A DNA stretch of 64,000 nucleotides from Callorhinus ursinus (taxonomy: Eukaryota; Chordata; Mammalia; Carnivora; Otariidae), in contig NW_020313005.1 of assembly GCF_003265705.1 (NCBI RefSeq), positions 16,622,109-16,686,108 of the forward strand, given 5' to 3'. The position numbers and the translations under genes were made by a program. Positions 23,146-33,835 of this stretch are shown piece by piece. Each line of letters starts with the position of its first letter. The stretch's first letter is position 1. Below the pieces are notes generated by a model that did not search any database, had not been told where the DNA came from, and was given only the letters and a program-made list of their open reading frames with translations.

Positions 23146-23354
23146 TACACCTTTTTATTTTTTTAAGATTTATTTATTTATTTATCAGAGAGAGAGAGAG
23201 AGAGCACAAGCAGGGGAGCAGCAGAGGCAGAGGGAGAAGCAGGCCCTCCGCTGAGCAGAGAGCCCGATTCGATCCCAGGACTCTGGGATCATGACTTGAG
23301 CCGAAAGCAGACACTTAACCGACTGAGCCTCCCAGGCATCCCTTGTACACCTTT
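23146..23354 (-). mobile_element. CAN-SINE with 9-bp TSD core
   Basis: Minus-strand SINE (body about 23157-23345) with TTTTTTAAGATTTATTTATT, a GAGAGAGAGAGAGAGAGC run, GAGAAGCAGGCCCTCCGCTG, GATCATGACTTGAGCC and CTGAGCCTCCCAGGCATCCC. TACACCTTT is repeated at 23146-23154 and 23346-23354. The head complement has diverged (AGGCATCCC for AGGTGCCCC). Confidence 0.9.
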
Positions 23355-23414
23355 CTTAAGGACTCAAATCATTAGCCAACTATACAAAAGTTTCTTCAAT
23401 TTACAAATCAGTTA

Positions 23415-23626
23415 AAAATATTAATCAAGGGCACCTGGGTGACTCAGTTGGTTAAGCATCTACCTTAGGCTAAGGTCATGGTCCTGGAGTCCCCAGACTG
23501 AGCCCTGCTCAATTGAGCATAGGGCTCCCGGCTCAGCGGTGAGTGTGCTTCTCCCTCTCCCTCTGCTCCTCTCCGGATCTTGCTCGCTTGCTCCCACTCG
23601 CTCTCTCTCTCTCTCTCTCTCTCAAA

Positions 23627-23657
<31 letters not shown>

Positions 23658-23765
23658 ATCTTTTAAGGGGCGGAGCAAGGTGGCGGAGGAGTAGGAGACC
23701 TGGATTTCGTCTGGTCTCAGGAATTCAGCTGAATAGGGAATAAATAAATCTTTTAAAACATTAAT
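23415..23765 (+). mobile_element. Composite: CAN-SINE carrying an L1 5'-end fragment and a second SINE-like tail
   Basis: Plus-strand SINE starts at 23429 (GGGCACCTGGGTGACTCAGT). It runs through a CT-rich stretch into a long (AAAT)n tail ending AATAAATAAATCTTTTAA at 23649-23666. It is followed directly by 72 bases of L1 5' end (23667-23738), then by a second exact copy of the 18-base tail (23739-23756). The whole composite lies between AAAATATTAAT (23415-23425) and AAAACATTAAT (23755-23765), a 10/11 target duplication preceded by TT in both copies, as expected for L1 endonuclease cutting. The unit may therefore have inserted in one step, or the L1 piece may have entered the SINE tail later. 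Confidence 0.85.
23667..23738 (+). mobile_element. L1 5'-UTR terminal fragment (72 bp)
   Basis: It matches the first bases of the full-length L1 of this window (its 5' end is at 32428 on the minus strand) with only about five or six differences, for example GGAGCAAGGTGGCGGAGG here against GGAGCAAGATGGCAGAGG there. Both share GAGTAGGAGACCTGGATTTC. It begins at the true L1 5' terminus (GGGG...) and stops inside the 5' UTR (CAGCTGAATAGGGA). This is the reverse of ordinary L1 truncation, which loses the 5' end and keeps the 3' end. It has no poly(A) of its own apart from the SINE-like tail that follows. Confidence 0.85.
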
Positions 23766-23989
23766 TAGGCAAATAAAGCTAGGTTTGTGAAAAGTGGTAT
23801 CATAAATGGATCTGACTGAAACAGAAATAGCACCCTTTCCTCTAGCTTACTCCCTTTAGCAGCTGAAGACTGTTTCTTTGATATGACCCTTCCTCCCCAC
23901 CATCACTGTCATTGTCCCTTTCTTCTGACGCTATTCCAAATGAAGCATTCTAACAGCTGACAGTAACTAAAACACACCTGTATGACAAG

Positions 23990-24370
23990 GATCTCATGCC
24001 TGAGTCTCCCAAAGCCTCCCTCCAGCCTGGCTCTCATTCAGATTGATCCTCACACTACCAGCTGAGTGATATTTCTAAAGTCACTCCAAGGTTGAGAAAG
24101 ACTTCAGTGGTTCCTCATGTCCTGTCTGTGTGAGGGAAAACCCGGACAATGTAAGTCAGCATGCATGACCCTGTGTCTTGCCTGCTGCCTGTCAGTCCTC
24201 GCCACACACCCTCTGCTCAGCCATAAGCATCTGTTGGAGAAACACATCTTGTTTGACTTGCCTCTCAGACCTCAAACCTACTCTTCCATTTCCTGGATCT
24301 TCATCTCGAACTCCCTCCTTATTTCACTCATTGCTCATTACTTATTTCTCATTACTCTAGGTAGAATTAA
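23990..24370 (+). repeat. L2 LINE relic (probable)
   Basis: The order TCCCTCCAGCCTGG, CACTACCAGCTGAGTGATAT, TTCTAAAGTCACTCC, GACTTCAGTGGTTCCTCATG resembles the L2 3' region as I recall it (gagtgatctttctaaaac ... cttcagtggctcccca). Diverged and non-coding. The 123-codon frame at 24117-24488 crosses this relic and is not considered a gene. Confidence 0.45.
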
Positions 24371-24483
24371 TGAACCCACTCTTCATGTTCTAGCCCATTT
24401 GTTTATGGATCTTCAACACATGAAATTACAGGTAACTGTGGTTCTCCCCTGCCTTCCCAGAGACTCCCAGCTAGCTCTTCCTT

Positions 24484-24690
24484 GGTGAGTGCCTGCTATG
24501 TGGCAGGCATTTTACTTGTAATATCTCACATACTGCTTTAAACTGTTTTACTGGGTCATGTTATTATCCTTATTTTAGACATGATCAAACTGAAGCTCTG
24601 AGATTTTTGTCATTTCCCCAAATCATGAGGAAAGCCAGGATTTGAATCCAGGTGCATCTATTCCAAAGCCAATGACTTTCACCGGGCAAT
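24484..24690 (+). repeat. MIR SINE relic
   Basis: Plus orientation. The copy starts GTGAGTGCCTGCTATGTGGC, continues AATATCTCACATACTGCTTT, then a TTATTTTAGACATGATCAAA segment equivalent to 'cccattttacagatgaggaaac', and ends GGATTTGAATCCAGGTGCAT. The order matches the MIR 3' half and core. Ancient and inactive. Confidence 0.65.
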
Positions 24691-25937
24691 TTGTTACCTT
24701 TCCTAATTCACAGTTATTCATCTGTGCCTAGCATGATTCCTAGTGCAGAGCTGGTGGTAACTAAAATGACAGCTAAATGAACGAGGCCAGATTTTCAGTG
24801 CCCTGTGGCCCTTGAAGGGAGGTCTGACTCCGGACCTGTTCTAGTTCTGCTCTTCCGGTTCCTCATTTCCTCCTTCTCCCTCCCCCCCCCAACCCCACCT
24901 CCATCTTGCTAACCACGTGGGCCATTTTCTAGTGGGCTCTTTGTTGTTTTGTTTGTACTGCAGACATTACAACTGCCCCCCCAGCCCTCAGTGACATCTC
25001 CCATACACCCCCTTTGCTTTCTGACATTTTCAGTGTCTGTTGCCAAGACCTGCTGTGATCCCTGTGACACATAGCTGTGTGTGTGTGAGCTTGAGACAGC
25101 CAGAAGGGCCTCTGACAGGACATGCCATCACTGAGGCTGTCAGGACGCTGGGGCATAATGAGTTTGCCATTTGAAAGACCCGAATCACCAGTTTTGTTTG
25201 GTCCCTCCTCCCTCTTTGCCTCTCCTCACCATTTGATGTAGATTGGCACAGACCAGGTTTTTCTCAGTGTAAGAACATAAAGACATGAAATATTTTCAGA
25301 ACAAGAAAAGGCCACACAGCTCAATATATTGACTTCTCCTGTTAATATTTCCAGTGATTTTTTTGTTTTGGTAAAAAGAGTTTTGCTGATTACTAATGGC
25401 AGGAGGCAGGGGAGTGAGAAGTTTCTTTTGAGTTTGACTTTTGGATGTTAGAAGGTAGGAGGGGTCTCCACGAGTGTCAGGCCCGACTCCTCACTTTAGA
25501 GGTTAACATAAGCAGCTCTGTGAAGCTGGTGAGATTTCTCAGGGCATGCTGGTATTTAGAACTGAGCTCAGATCACAATGGAATTCCTAAGGCAGGGGCA
25601 GCATTCATGGCATTATCCCAAACCTCTGTCCCCAGCAAACTGAACCTCATTTAGCTTTATTCTTTTAGAATTTTAAGAATTTATGTGGTGGGGGGGAGCT
25701 ACTTGAGGACTGGAACACAGCACTCTCCTTTCAAGTTCAAAATCATTTGGTCCCATGAAGAGTTGGGATGCTGGCTGTGGGCGATGACCTTACCTTTCCA
25801 TACAGGGTTTTCCCCATTCCATGCTTTACTGCAAGGTGTCTCTAGAGCTAGGAGTGAGCCCCAGTAAGGGACAGAGTCTACAGGATAAATCAGCCCACAG
25901 TGGACATTTTCTTCTTCTGAAAATTGCTCTACCATTT
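24691..25937. other. Unique non-coding sequence
   Basis: No gene or recognisable repeat. It includes short homopolymer runs (C10 near 24882, G8 near 25688) and a GTGTGTGTG patch near 25078. Frames of 60-78 codons have no known relatives. The high-coordinate edge is the junction with the large L1. Confidence 0.5.
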
Positions 25938-26298
25938 CAGTGCTCCATGCAGAAAGTGCCCTCTTTAATATCCATCAACAGGCTAACCCATCCCCCCACC
26001 CCCTCCCCTCTATAACCTTCAGTTTGTTTTTCAGAGTCCATCGTCTCTCATGGTTCATCTCCCCCTCCAGTTTCCCCCATTCATTCTTCCCTTCCTGCTA
26101 TCTTCTTCTTTATTTTTTCTTAACATATATTGTATTATTTGTTTCAGAGGTACAGATCTGTGACTCAACAGTCTTGCACAATTCACAGCACTCACCATAG
26201 CACATACCCTCCCCAATGTCTATCACCCAGCCACCCCATCCCTCCCACCCACCCCCACTCCAGCAACCCTCAGTTTGTTTCCTGAGATTAAGAATTCC

Positions 26299-29200
26299 TC
26301 ATATCAGTGAGGTCATATGATACATGTCTTTCTCTGATTGACTTATTTCACTCAGCATACACTCCAGTTCCATCCACATTGTTGCAAATGACAAGATCTC
26401 TTTCCTTTTTATGGCTGCATAATATTCCATTGTGTATATATACCACTTCTTCTTTATCCATTCATCTGTCGATAGACATCTTAGCTCTTTCCACAGTTGG
26501 ACTATTATGGACATTGCTGCTATAAACATAGGGGTGCATGTACTCCTTTGGATCCCAACATTTGTATCTTTGGGGTAAATACCCAGTAGTGCAATTGCTG
26601 GATTGTATGGTAGCTCTATTTTCAACTTTTTGAAGAACCTCCATACTGTTTTCCAGAGTGGCTGCACCAGCTTGCATTCCCACCAACAGAGTAATAGGGT
26701 TCCCCTTTCTCCAGATCCCCGCCAACATCTGTCGTTTCCTGACTTGTTAATTTTAACCATTCTGACTGGTGTGAGGTGGTATCTCACTGAGGTTTTGATT
26801 TGGATTTCCCTGATGCCGAGCGACGTTGAGCACTTTTTCATGTGTCTGTTGGCCGTTTGGATGTCTTCTTTGGAAAAATGTCTGTTCATGTCTTCTGCCC
26901 ATTTCTTGATTGGATTATTTGTTCTGTGGGTATTGAGTTTGATAAGTTCTTTATACATTTTGGATACTAGCCCTTCATCTGATATGTCATTTGCAAATAT
27001 CTTCTCCCATTCTGTCGGTTGTCTTTTGGTTTTGTTGACTGTTTCTTTTGCTGTGCAAAAGTTTTTTATCTTGATGACATCCCAATAGTTCATTTTTGCC
27101 CTTGCTTCCCTTGCCTTTGACGATGTTTCTAGGAAGAAGTTGCTGTGGCTGAGGTCGAAGAGGTTGCTGCCTGTCTTCTCCTTTAGGATTTTGATGGACT
27201 CCTGTCTCACATTTAGGTCTTTCAACCATTTGGAGTCTATTTTTGTGTGTGGTGTAAGGGAATGGTCCAGTTTCATTCTTCTGCATGTGGTTGTCCAATT
27301 TTCCCAACACCATTTGTTGAAGAGACTGTCTTTTTTCTATTGGACATTCTTTCCTGTTTTGTCAAAGATTAGTGGACCATAGAGTTGAGGGTCCATTTCT
27401 GGGCCCTCTATTCTGTTCCATTGATCTATGTGTCTGTTTCTGTGCCAGTACCATACCATCTTGATGATGACAGCTTTGCAATACAGCTTGAAGTCCGGAT
27501 TTGTGATGCTGTCAGCTTTCCTTTTCTTTTTCAACATTCCTCTGGCTATTCGGGGTCTTTTCTGGTTCCATACAAATTTTAGGCTTATTTGTTCCATTTC
27601 TTTGAAAAAAGTGCATCGTATTTTGATGGGAATTGCATTGAATGTGTACATTGCTCTAGGTAGCATTGACATCTTCACAATATTTGTTCTTCCAATCCAT
27701 GAGCATGGAACGGTTTTCCATTTCTTTGTGTCTTCCTCAACTTCTTTCATGAGTATTTTGTAGTTTTCTGAGTACAGATTCTTTGCCTCTTTGCTTAGAT
27801 TTATTCCCAGGTATCTTATGGTTTTGGGTGCAATTGTAAATGGGATTGACTCCTTAATTTCTCTGTCTTCTGTCTTGTTGTTGGTGTATAGGAATGCCAC
27901 CGATTTCTGTGCATTGATTTTATATCCTGCCACTTTACTGAATTGCTGTATGAGTTCTAGCAGTTTGGGGTGGAGTCTTTTGGGTTCTCCACATAAAGTA
28001 TCATATCATCTGCAAAGAGTGAGAGTTTGACTTCCTCTTTGCCGATTTGGATGCCTTTGATTTCTTTTTGTTGTCCAGTTGCTATGGCTAGGATTCTAAT
28101 ACTATGTTGAATAGCAATGGTGATAGTGGATATCCCTGCCGTGTTCCTGACCTTAGAGGAAAGCTCTCAGTTTTTCCCCATTGAGAATGATATTCGCTGT
28201 AGGTTTTTCATAGATGGCTTTTATGATATTGAGGTATGTACCCTCTATCCCTATACTCTGAAGAGTTTTGATCAAGAAAGTTTGCTGTACTTTGTCAAAT
28301 GCTTTTTCTGCATCTATTGAGAGGATCCTATGATTCTTGTTCTTTCTTTTGTTAATGTATTGTATCACATTGATTGATTTGCAGATGTTGAACGACCTTG
28401 CAGCCCAGGGATAAATCCCACTTGGTCGTGGTGAATAATCCTTTTAATGTACTGTTGGATCCTCTTGGCTAGTATTTTGGCGAGAATTTTTGCATCCATG
28501 TTCATCAAGGTTATTTGTCTGTAATTCTCCTTTTGGATGGGGTCTTTGTCTGGTTTTGGGATCAAGGTAATGGCGGCCTCATAAAACAAGTTTGGAACTT
28601 TTCCTTCCATTTCTATTTTTTGGAACAGTTTAAGAAGAATAGGCATTAATTCTTCTTGAAATGTTTGGTAGAATTCCCCTGGGAAGCCATCTGGCCCTGG
28701 GCTTTTTTTGTTGGGAGATTTTTGATGACTGCTTCAATTTCTTTAGTGGTTATAGGTCTGTTCAGGTTTTATATTTCTTCCTGGTTCAATTTTGGTAGTT
28801 GATACATCTCTAGGAATGCATCCATTTCTTCCAGGTTATCTAATTTGCTGGCATAGAGTTGCTCATAATATGTTCTTATAATTGTTTGCATTTCTTTGGT
28901 GTTGGTTGTGATCTCTCCTCTTTTATTCTTGATTTTGTTGATTTGGGTCATTTCTCTTTTCTTTTTGATAAGTCTGGCCAGGGGTTTAAAAATCTTGTTA
29001 ATTCTTTCAAAGAACCAGCTCCTAGTTTTGTTGATCTGTTCTACTGTGCTTTTGGTTTCTATTTCATCGATTTCTGCTCTGATCTTTATTATTTCTCTTC
29101 TCCTGTTGGGTTTAGGCTTTATTTGCTGTTTTTTCTCTAGCTCCTTAGGTGTAGGATTACGTTGTGTATTTGAGACCTTTCTTGTTTCTTAAGAAAGGCT

Positions 29201-30102
29201 TGTATTAGTATATACTTTCCTCTTAGGACTGCCTTTGCTGCATCCCAAAGATTCTGAACAGTTGTGTTTTCATTTTCATTGGTTTCCATGAATTTTTTAA
29301 ATTCTTCTTTAATTTCCTGATTGACCCATTCATTCTTTAGTAGGATGCTCTTTAGCCTCCATGTATTTGAGTTCTTTCTGACTTTCCTCTTGTGATTGAG
29401 TTCTAGTTTCAAAGCATTGTGGTCTGAAAATATGCAGGGAATAATCCCAGTCTTTTGGTACTGGTTGAGACCTGATTTGTGACCTAGGATGTGATCAATT
29501 CTGGAGAATGTTCCATGGGCACTAGAGAAGAATGTGTATTCCGTTGCTTTGGGATGGAATGTTCTGAATATGTCTGTGAAGTCCATTTGGTCCAGTGTGT
29601 CATTTAAAGTCTTTATTTCCTTGTTGATCTTTTTCTTAGATGATCTATCCATTTCAGTCAGGGGTGTGTTAAAGTCCCCCACTATTATTATATTGTTGTC
29701 GATGTGTTTCTTTGCTTTTGTTATTAATTGCCTTATAAAATTGGCTGCTCCCATGTTAGGGGCATAGTTATTTACAATTGTTAAATCTTGTTGGATAGAC
29801 CCTTTCAGTAGGATATAGTGTCCTTCCTCATCTCTTATTACCGTCTTTGGTTTAAAATCTAATATGTCTGATATAAGGATTGCCACCCCAGCTTTCTTTT
29901 GGTGTCCATTAGCATGGTAAATGGTTTTCTACCCCCTCACTTTCAATCTGGGGGTGTCTTTGGGTCTAAAATGAGTCTCTTGCAGACAGCATATCGATGG
30001 GTCTTGTTTCTTAATCCAATCTGATAGCCTGTGTCTTTTGATTGGGGCATTTAGCCCATTTACATTCAGGGTAACTATTGAAAGATATGAATTTAGTGCC
30101 AT
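26299..30102 (-). pseudogene. L1 ORF2 (endonuclease/reverse transcriptase), broken
   Basis: Decayed coding sequence of the L1 ORF2 protein, about 1,268 codons, normal length for L1. The likely start is ATG at 30102-30100. The N-terminal APE-type endonuclease is recognisable with LNVNGLN, CLQETHF, VGDFNTPL (about 29670), SRIDHIL and FSDHNALKLEL. The reverse transcriptase follows, with [19 protein letters not shown] and the catalytic FADD (codons 28016-28005). The C-terminal part holds a cysteine-rich [13 protein letters not shown] segment; the residue before its first Cys is Leu where His is usual. The end is [10 protein letters not shown] at 26299. Lesions: TAG at 29931-29929 (Trp codon), a break near 29137, TAA near 28771, frameshifts near 28700-28735, 28391-28395 and 27967-27975, and TAG near 27337. 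The last 325 codons (27276-26299) are uninterrupted. Confidence 0.95.
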
Positions 30103-30183
30103 TGTATTGCCTGTAAGGTGACTGTGACTGTATATTGTCTGTGTTCCTTTCTGGCCTATGTTACTTTTAGGCTTTCTCTTTGC

Positions 30184-31078
30184 TTAGAGGATCCCTTTCC
30201 ATATTTCTTGGAGGGCTGGTTTCGTGTTTGCAAATTCCTTTAGTTTTTGTTTGTCCTGGAAGCTTTTTATCTCTCCTTCTATTTTCAATGACAGCCTAGC
30301 TGGATATAGTATTCTTGGCTGCATATTTTTCTCATTTAGTGCTCTGAATATATCATGCCATTCCTTTCTGGCCTGCCAGGTCTCTGTGGATGGGTCTGGA
30401 GTCAATCTAATATTTCTACCATTGTAGGTTACCTATCTCTTCTCCTGAGCTGCTTTCAGGATTTTCTCTTTTTCTCTGAGACTCGTAAGTTTTAGTATTA
30501 GATGTCGGGGTGTTGACCTATTTTTATTGATTTTGAGGGGGGTTCTCTGTGCCTCCTGGATTTTGATGTCTGTTTCCTTCCCCACATTAGGGAAGTTCTC
30601 TGCTATAATTTGCTCCAATATACCTTCTGCCCCTTTCTCTCTTTCTTCTTCTTCTGGGATCCCAATTATTCTAATGTTGTTTCATCTTATGGTATCGCTT
30701 ATCTCTCGAATTCTGCCCTCGTGATCCAGTAGTATTTCATCTCTTTTTCTCAGCTTCTTTAATTTCCATCATTTGGTCTTCTATATCACTGATTCTCTCT
30801 TCTGCCTCATTTATCCTAGCAGTTAGTGCCCCCATTTTTGATTGCATCTCATTAATAGCCTTTTTGATTTCGACTTGGTTAGATATTAGTTCTTTTATTT
30901 CTCCAGAAAGGGTTTCTCTAATAACTTCCCTGCTTTTTTCAAGCCCAGCTAGTATCTTTAAAATCATGATTCTGAACTCTAGATCTGACATTGTACTAAT
31001 GTGTGTATTGAGTAGGTCCCTGGCAGTCGGTCCTACCTCTTGGTCTTTTTGTTGAGGTGATTTTTTACGTCCTGTCAT
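30184..31078 (-). pseudogene. L1 ORF1 (RNA-binding chaperone protein), broken
   Basis: Decayed coding sequence of the L1 ORF1 protein, which forms trimers, coats L1 RNA and acts as a nucleic-acid chaperone. The start at 31078 is the MTGRKKSPQQKDQE... ATG. The N-terminal third shows the coiled-coil character (repeated E/I/L/K heptads, e.g. EIKELISNQVEIKKAINEMQ). The RNA-recognition part and C-terminal domain follow (segments with IAENFPNVGKETDI and LSLKIEGEIKSFQDKQKLKE), ending at 30184. Length would be close to 300 residues, normal for L1. Lesions seen: a one-base frameshift in an A run (30744-30748), an in-frame TGA at 30684-30682 that looks like CGA to TGA decay, and TAG at 30435-30433. Not functional. 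Confidence 0.92.
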
Positions 31079-32428
31079 TTTGTTCAGAGGAGAATAGATG
31101 AATGAGAGAACAGGGTATATTTCGGTTATATTTTGATCTGTTAGAAGAAACGTATCTCAAAATTTTAAAGAAAGAACAACTTATATATATATGCCAAAAA
31201 TAAGGGTAACTACTATGAAGGGATAGAATATGACTCTAAAAATGAAAAATGAAAATGTTTTTTTAAAAAGGGGATTCATAAGATGTTGGTTGAAAAAGGG
31301 AAAAAGAAAAATTAAAAAAAAAAGACAGTTAAAAAATTACTTTGAAAGACTAAAGAATCATGGTAAATAAACCATGAATCCTATATGCAGTATTCCCCTA
31401 GCGCTGGAGTTTTGCCATTCTCATTGATCAGTAAACTTGATCTTGGCTGGCAGTTCTTGCTGATCTTCTGGGGGAGGGACCTGTTCCTCTGGTTCCCAAA
31501 TGTCTTTGCCAGAGGCAGAACTGCCCCACCCTTGCTGGTTTGGGCTAAGTAATCTGCTCGGGTTTGCTCTTGGGAGCTTTTGCTCCCTGCAAGCTTTCGG
31601 TACAGCTTTGGAGGACGAGAGTGAAAATGGCGGCCTCCCAATCTCCGCATGGGAGGAGCGGAGAACTCAGGGCCCTGCTCCTCAGTGCACTCCCAGAGAA
31701 AAGGAGTCAATCACTCCCGTCTCCCGGTCTCCGGCCGCACTCCGTGCTCACCTGGCCTGTGACTGAGCATTTCTATCTCTGGCACCCAAGTCAGTGTGGA
31801 GTCTCCAAACCCAGCAGATTCCTGTGGTGTGCTCCAGTGCCACTCCTCCTGGGGGAGGAAGGGGAATCTCCCCAGATCTGCTGCTTTTTGGGTCCCTGCT
31901 AGAAGAGCAGTGGCCTGACTGTGCTGCGGATCAGGGTTTATGGCAACCCTGAGCTGAGAGCCCGTACCTCGGCTCTGTCCCTGCAGCCAGCTTCCCTGCT
32001 CCAATCCCTGGGAGCTCTGCTGCACTCAGGCACCCCCGGTCTTTCTGTGACCCCGAGGATCCTGAGATCACACTGTCCCGTGAGGATTCAACCCCCTGCT
32101 TTGTCACTGGAGTGACGTCCCTCAGCTGAGCTGACTTCTAAAAGTTCTGATTTTGTGCTCCGCTGCTCTATCACTTGCCAGATGTGGCCAACGGAGGCCC
32201 CCTCCCCCGCTGTCTATCCTCCCGAATATCAGCTCGGATTCACTTCTCTGCACATCCTACCTTCTAAAAAGTGGTCGCTTTTCTGTTCAGAGAGTTGCTG
32301 CTATTCTTTTCTTCCATCTCCTGTTGAGTTTGTAGGGGTTCAGAATGGTTTGATCCCTATCCAGCTGAATTCCCGAGACCAGACGAAATCCAGGTCTCCT
32401 ACTCCTCTGCCATCTTGCTCCACCCCCT
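31079..32428 (-). promoter_or_regulatory. L1 5' UTR with internal promoter
   Basis: About 1.35 kb preceding ORF1 on the minus strand, the usual place of the internal pol II promoter of LINE-1. At the very start is a GCAAGATGGC site (32418-32409 on the minus strand) matching the YY1 site (core AAGATGGC) that positions initiation in other mammalian L1s. The first 900 bases are fairly GC-rich with scattered CpG, while the ORF1-proximal 300 bases are A-rich. Plus-strand frames of 60-112 codons across it (for example 31564-31902) are antisense shadows. Promoter activity today is unknown. Confidence 0.8.
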
Positions 32429-32624
32429 GAAATTTGTATTCTTAAATCACTGCCCTGGATACTCCTAAAATGATGCAAAGTTCTGAGCATGCTATTCCTA
32501 AGAAGAGAATAAGAGAGGCTGGGAAAAAGATGAAATTTATTTGCAAGGCTTAAGTAAATGGAAGATACAATGAAACATATAGAGTGGTTTCATATGCAAA
32601 TGTAGGAGGGTGAAACTCTTTTTT
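32429..32624. other. Unique flank of the L1
   Basis: Short unique sequence beyond the L1 5' end with no recognised feature. Its first bases (TGAAATTTGTATTC) would be the target duplication if the L1 had a normal insertion, but no good partner is found beside 25938. Confidence 0.5.
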
Positions 32625-32730
32625 CTAATGAGTATAAACTCATTGAAAACAGAGGCCATATTCTGTCTTTGCCCTGCATTCCCAATGCCTATACAGATTT
32701 CAGCTCCTGAAGTTCAATAAATATATCTAC
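32625..32730 (+). repeat. L2 LINE 3'-end relic (probable)
   Basis: AACTCATTGAAAACAGAGGC, then TCTGTCTTTGCCCTGCATTC, CCAATGCCTATACAG and TTCAATAAATATAT follow the typical L2 ending (gagggcagggactttgtct ... ccccagcgcctag ... caataaatatttg). Short and diverged. Confidence 0.5.
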
Positions 32731-32858
32731 CCTGTCACAACCCCCTTTTTGTTCTGGTCTCTCCCTTTTCATCCTGCTTTTTTATTGCTATCTGGATTGA
32801 GAGATGGTGAGAATGTCTGGAGGAGGGGCACGTAGAATGCCCACCTGACTATTTCCTC

Positions 32859-32873
32859 AAAAAAAAAAAAAAA

Positions 32874-32934
<61 letters not shown>

Positions 32935-32940
32935 AGGAAA
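32859..32940 (+). repeat. A15 followed by (GAAA)n microsatellite
   Basis: A run of fifteen A (32859-32873) leads into about fifteen GAAA units with small impurities (GAAGAAA at the start, GAAGGAAA at the end). An A run grading into a purine tetranucleotide is a common fate of old poly(A) tails, but no retroelement body is recognised directly upstream. The minus-strand frame reading poly-FFLS is an artefact. Confidence 0.95.
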
Positions 32941-33835
32941 CAATTAACAAATTGTGCACCAGTATTCACACAAATACCTTCACTTCTCCAAGTTTGGAGA
33001 GAAAATTTAATTCAAAGAAACCTGGATTTCTTTTTCATTCTTTATGAGCCGAGTTGTTTTTCATTTCTTTGCTTGAGAAGGGGAAATAATTGAAATAGGA
33101 GAAAATTTCATTTCTCTGCCTGCTGTAGAAAGACATTTTTCAATCATGGTTGAGATTCTCTGAAGTGGTGTATGGCCCGGGTGGCAGAGGTACCAGCAGA
33201 AAGCTGCGGAAGCTGGAGCTGGAGCTGGGGGTGAAGTGGAGGGAGTGGGGGGGGGCTCGTTTGAAACTGACTCCAGCCATCATCCTAAGCTCTGGGCAAC
33301 AGCAGTGGGAGGGAAGAACTCTGGCAACAGGGGAACAAAGTAGTGAGTTTGCTAGGACTGGAACCTGCTTTTCCTTCGGCTCCTCAGCCAGACAACTGCT
33401 TATCGGGAGCCCTCAGACTGGAAGACAGGAAATTAATGTTGGATTGTAGGGCCATTTGTGCTAACCCAACCATGGTTGCTTGGGAGAGCTCATAGGCACC
33501 AAGCCCTGGCCGCACCTCTGCGCTTGCAGAGAGCAACATCAGGCATTTTGTAGCGAGAATTTAGACCTGAAAAAGAAGTGACCTGTTCTGAGTGGGTCAT
33601 ACCACGATGCCTACTTTCATGGCATGGAAATGCTCTAAATGAACGGACTTAAAGAAGAGGAAGGGAGATTGTTGTTTACTTACTTATTGCCAGAAGACTG
33701 GGGCCCAGGTCGGGGATTGCTGAGGCTCGCACTCCAGTTCCTTCTATCAACCTTGGGCTGCCAGTGGCAATGTCAGAAGGACAAGGCCTTGATTCTGTGA
33801 GATTACCCAGGGTTAAGCGCCAGCACTATAATTCA
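32941..33835. other. Unique non-coding sequence
   Basis: No recognised gene. It contains a G9 run near 33249 and a 99-codon plus-strand frame (33150-33449) with no known relatives. Confidence 0.5.

Larger units (their letters stand above)
25938..32428 (-). mobile_element. Near-full-length carnivore L1 (LINE-1), decayed, lacking its extreme 3' end
   Basis: A 6.5-kb minus-strand LINE-1. From 5' to 3' it has the 5' UTR/promoter (32428-31079), ORF1 (31078-30184), a short spacer, ORF2 (30102-26299) and most of the 3' UTR (26298-25938). The 5' terminus is intact (GGGGTGGAGCAAGATGGCAG). At the 3' end the copy stops at CAGTGCTCCATGC. It lacks about 80 bases of 3' UTR and any poly(A) that the two smaller copies at 1678 and 2267 retain. 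No clear target duplication is seen; the best candidate is CTGAAAATTG (from 25916) against CTGAAATTTG (32427-32436), which is weak. Stops and frameshifts in both ORFs make it incapable of moving itself. Confidence 0.95.

Noticed and set aside
26603..27088. 161-codon plus-strand frame with hydrophobic, membrane-like sequence
   Set aside because: It is antisense to L1 ORF2, and similar frames occur at the other L1 copy (3240-3541).
26987..27313. 108-codon minus-strand frame within the L1
   Set aside because: It is an out-of-frame shadow of ORF2; the true ORF2 frame is the overlapping 27276-26299.
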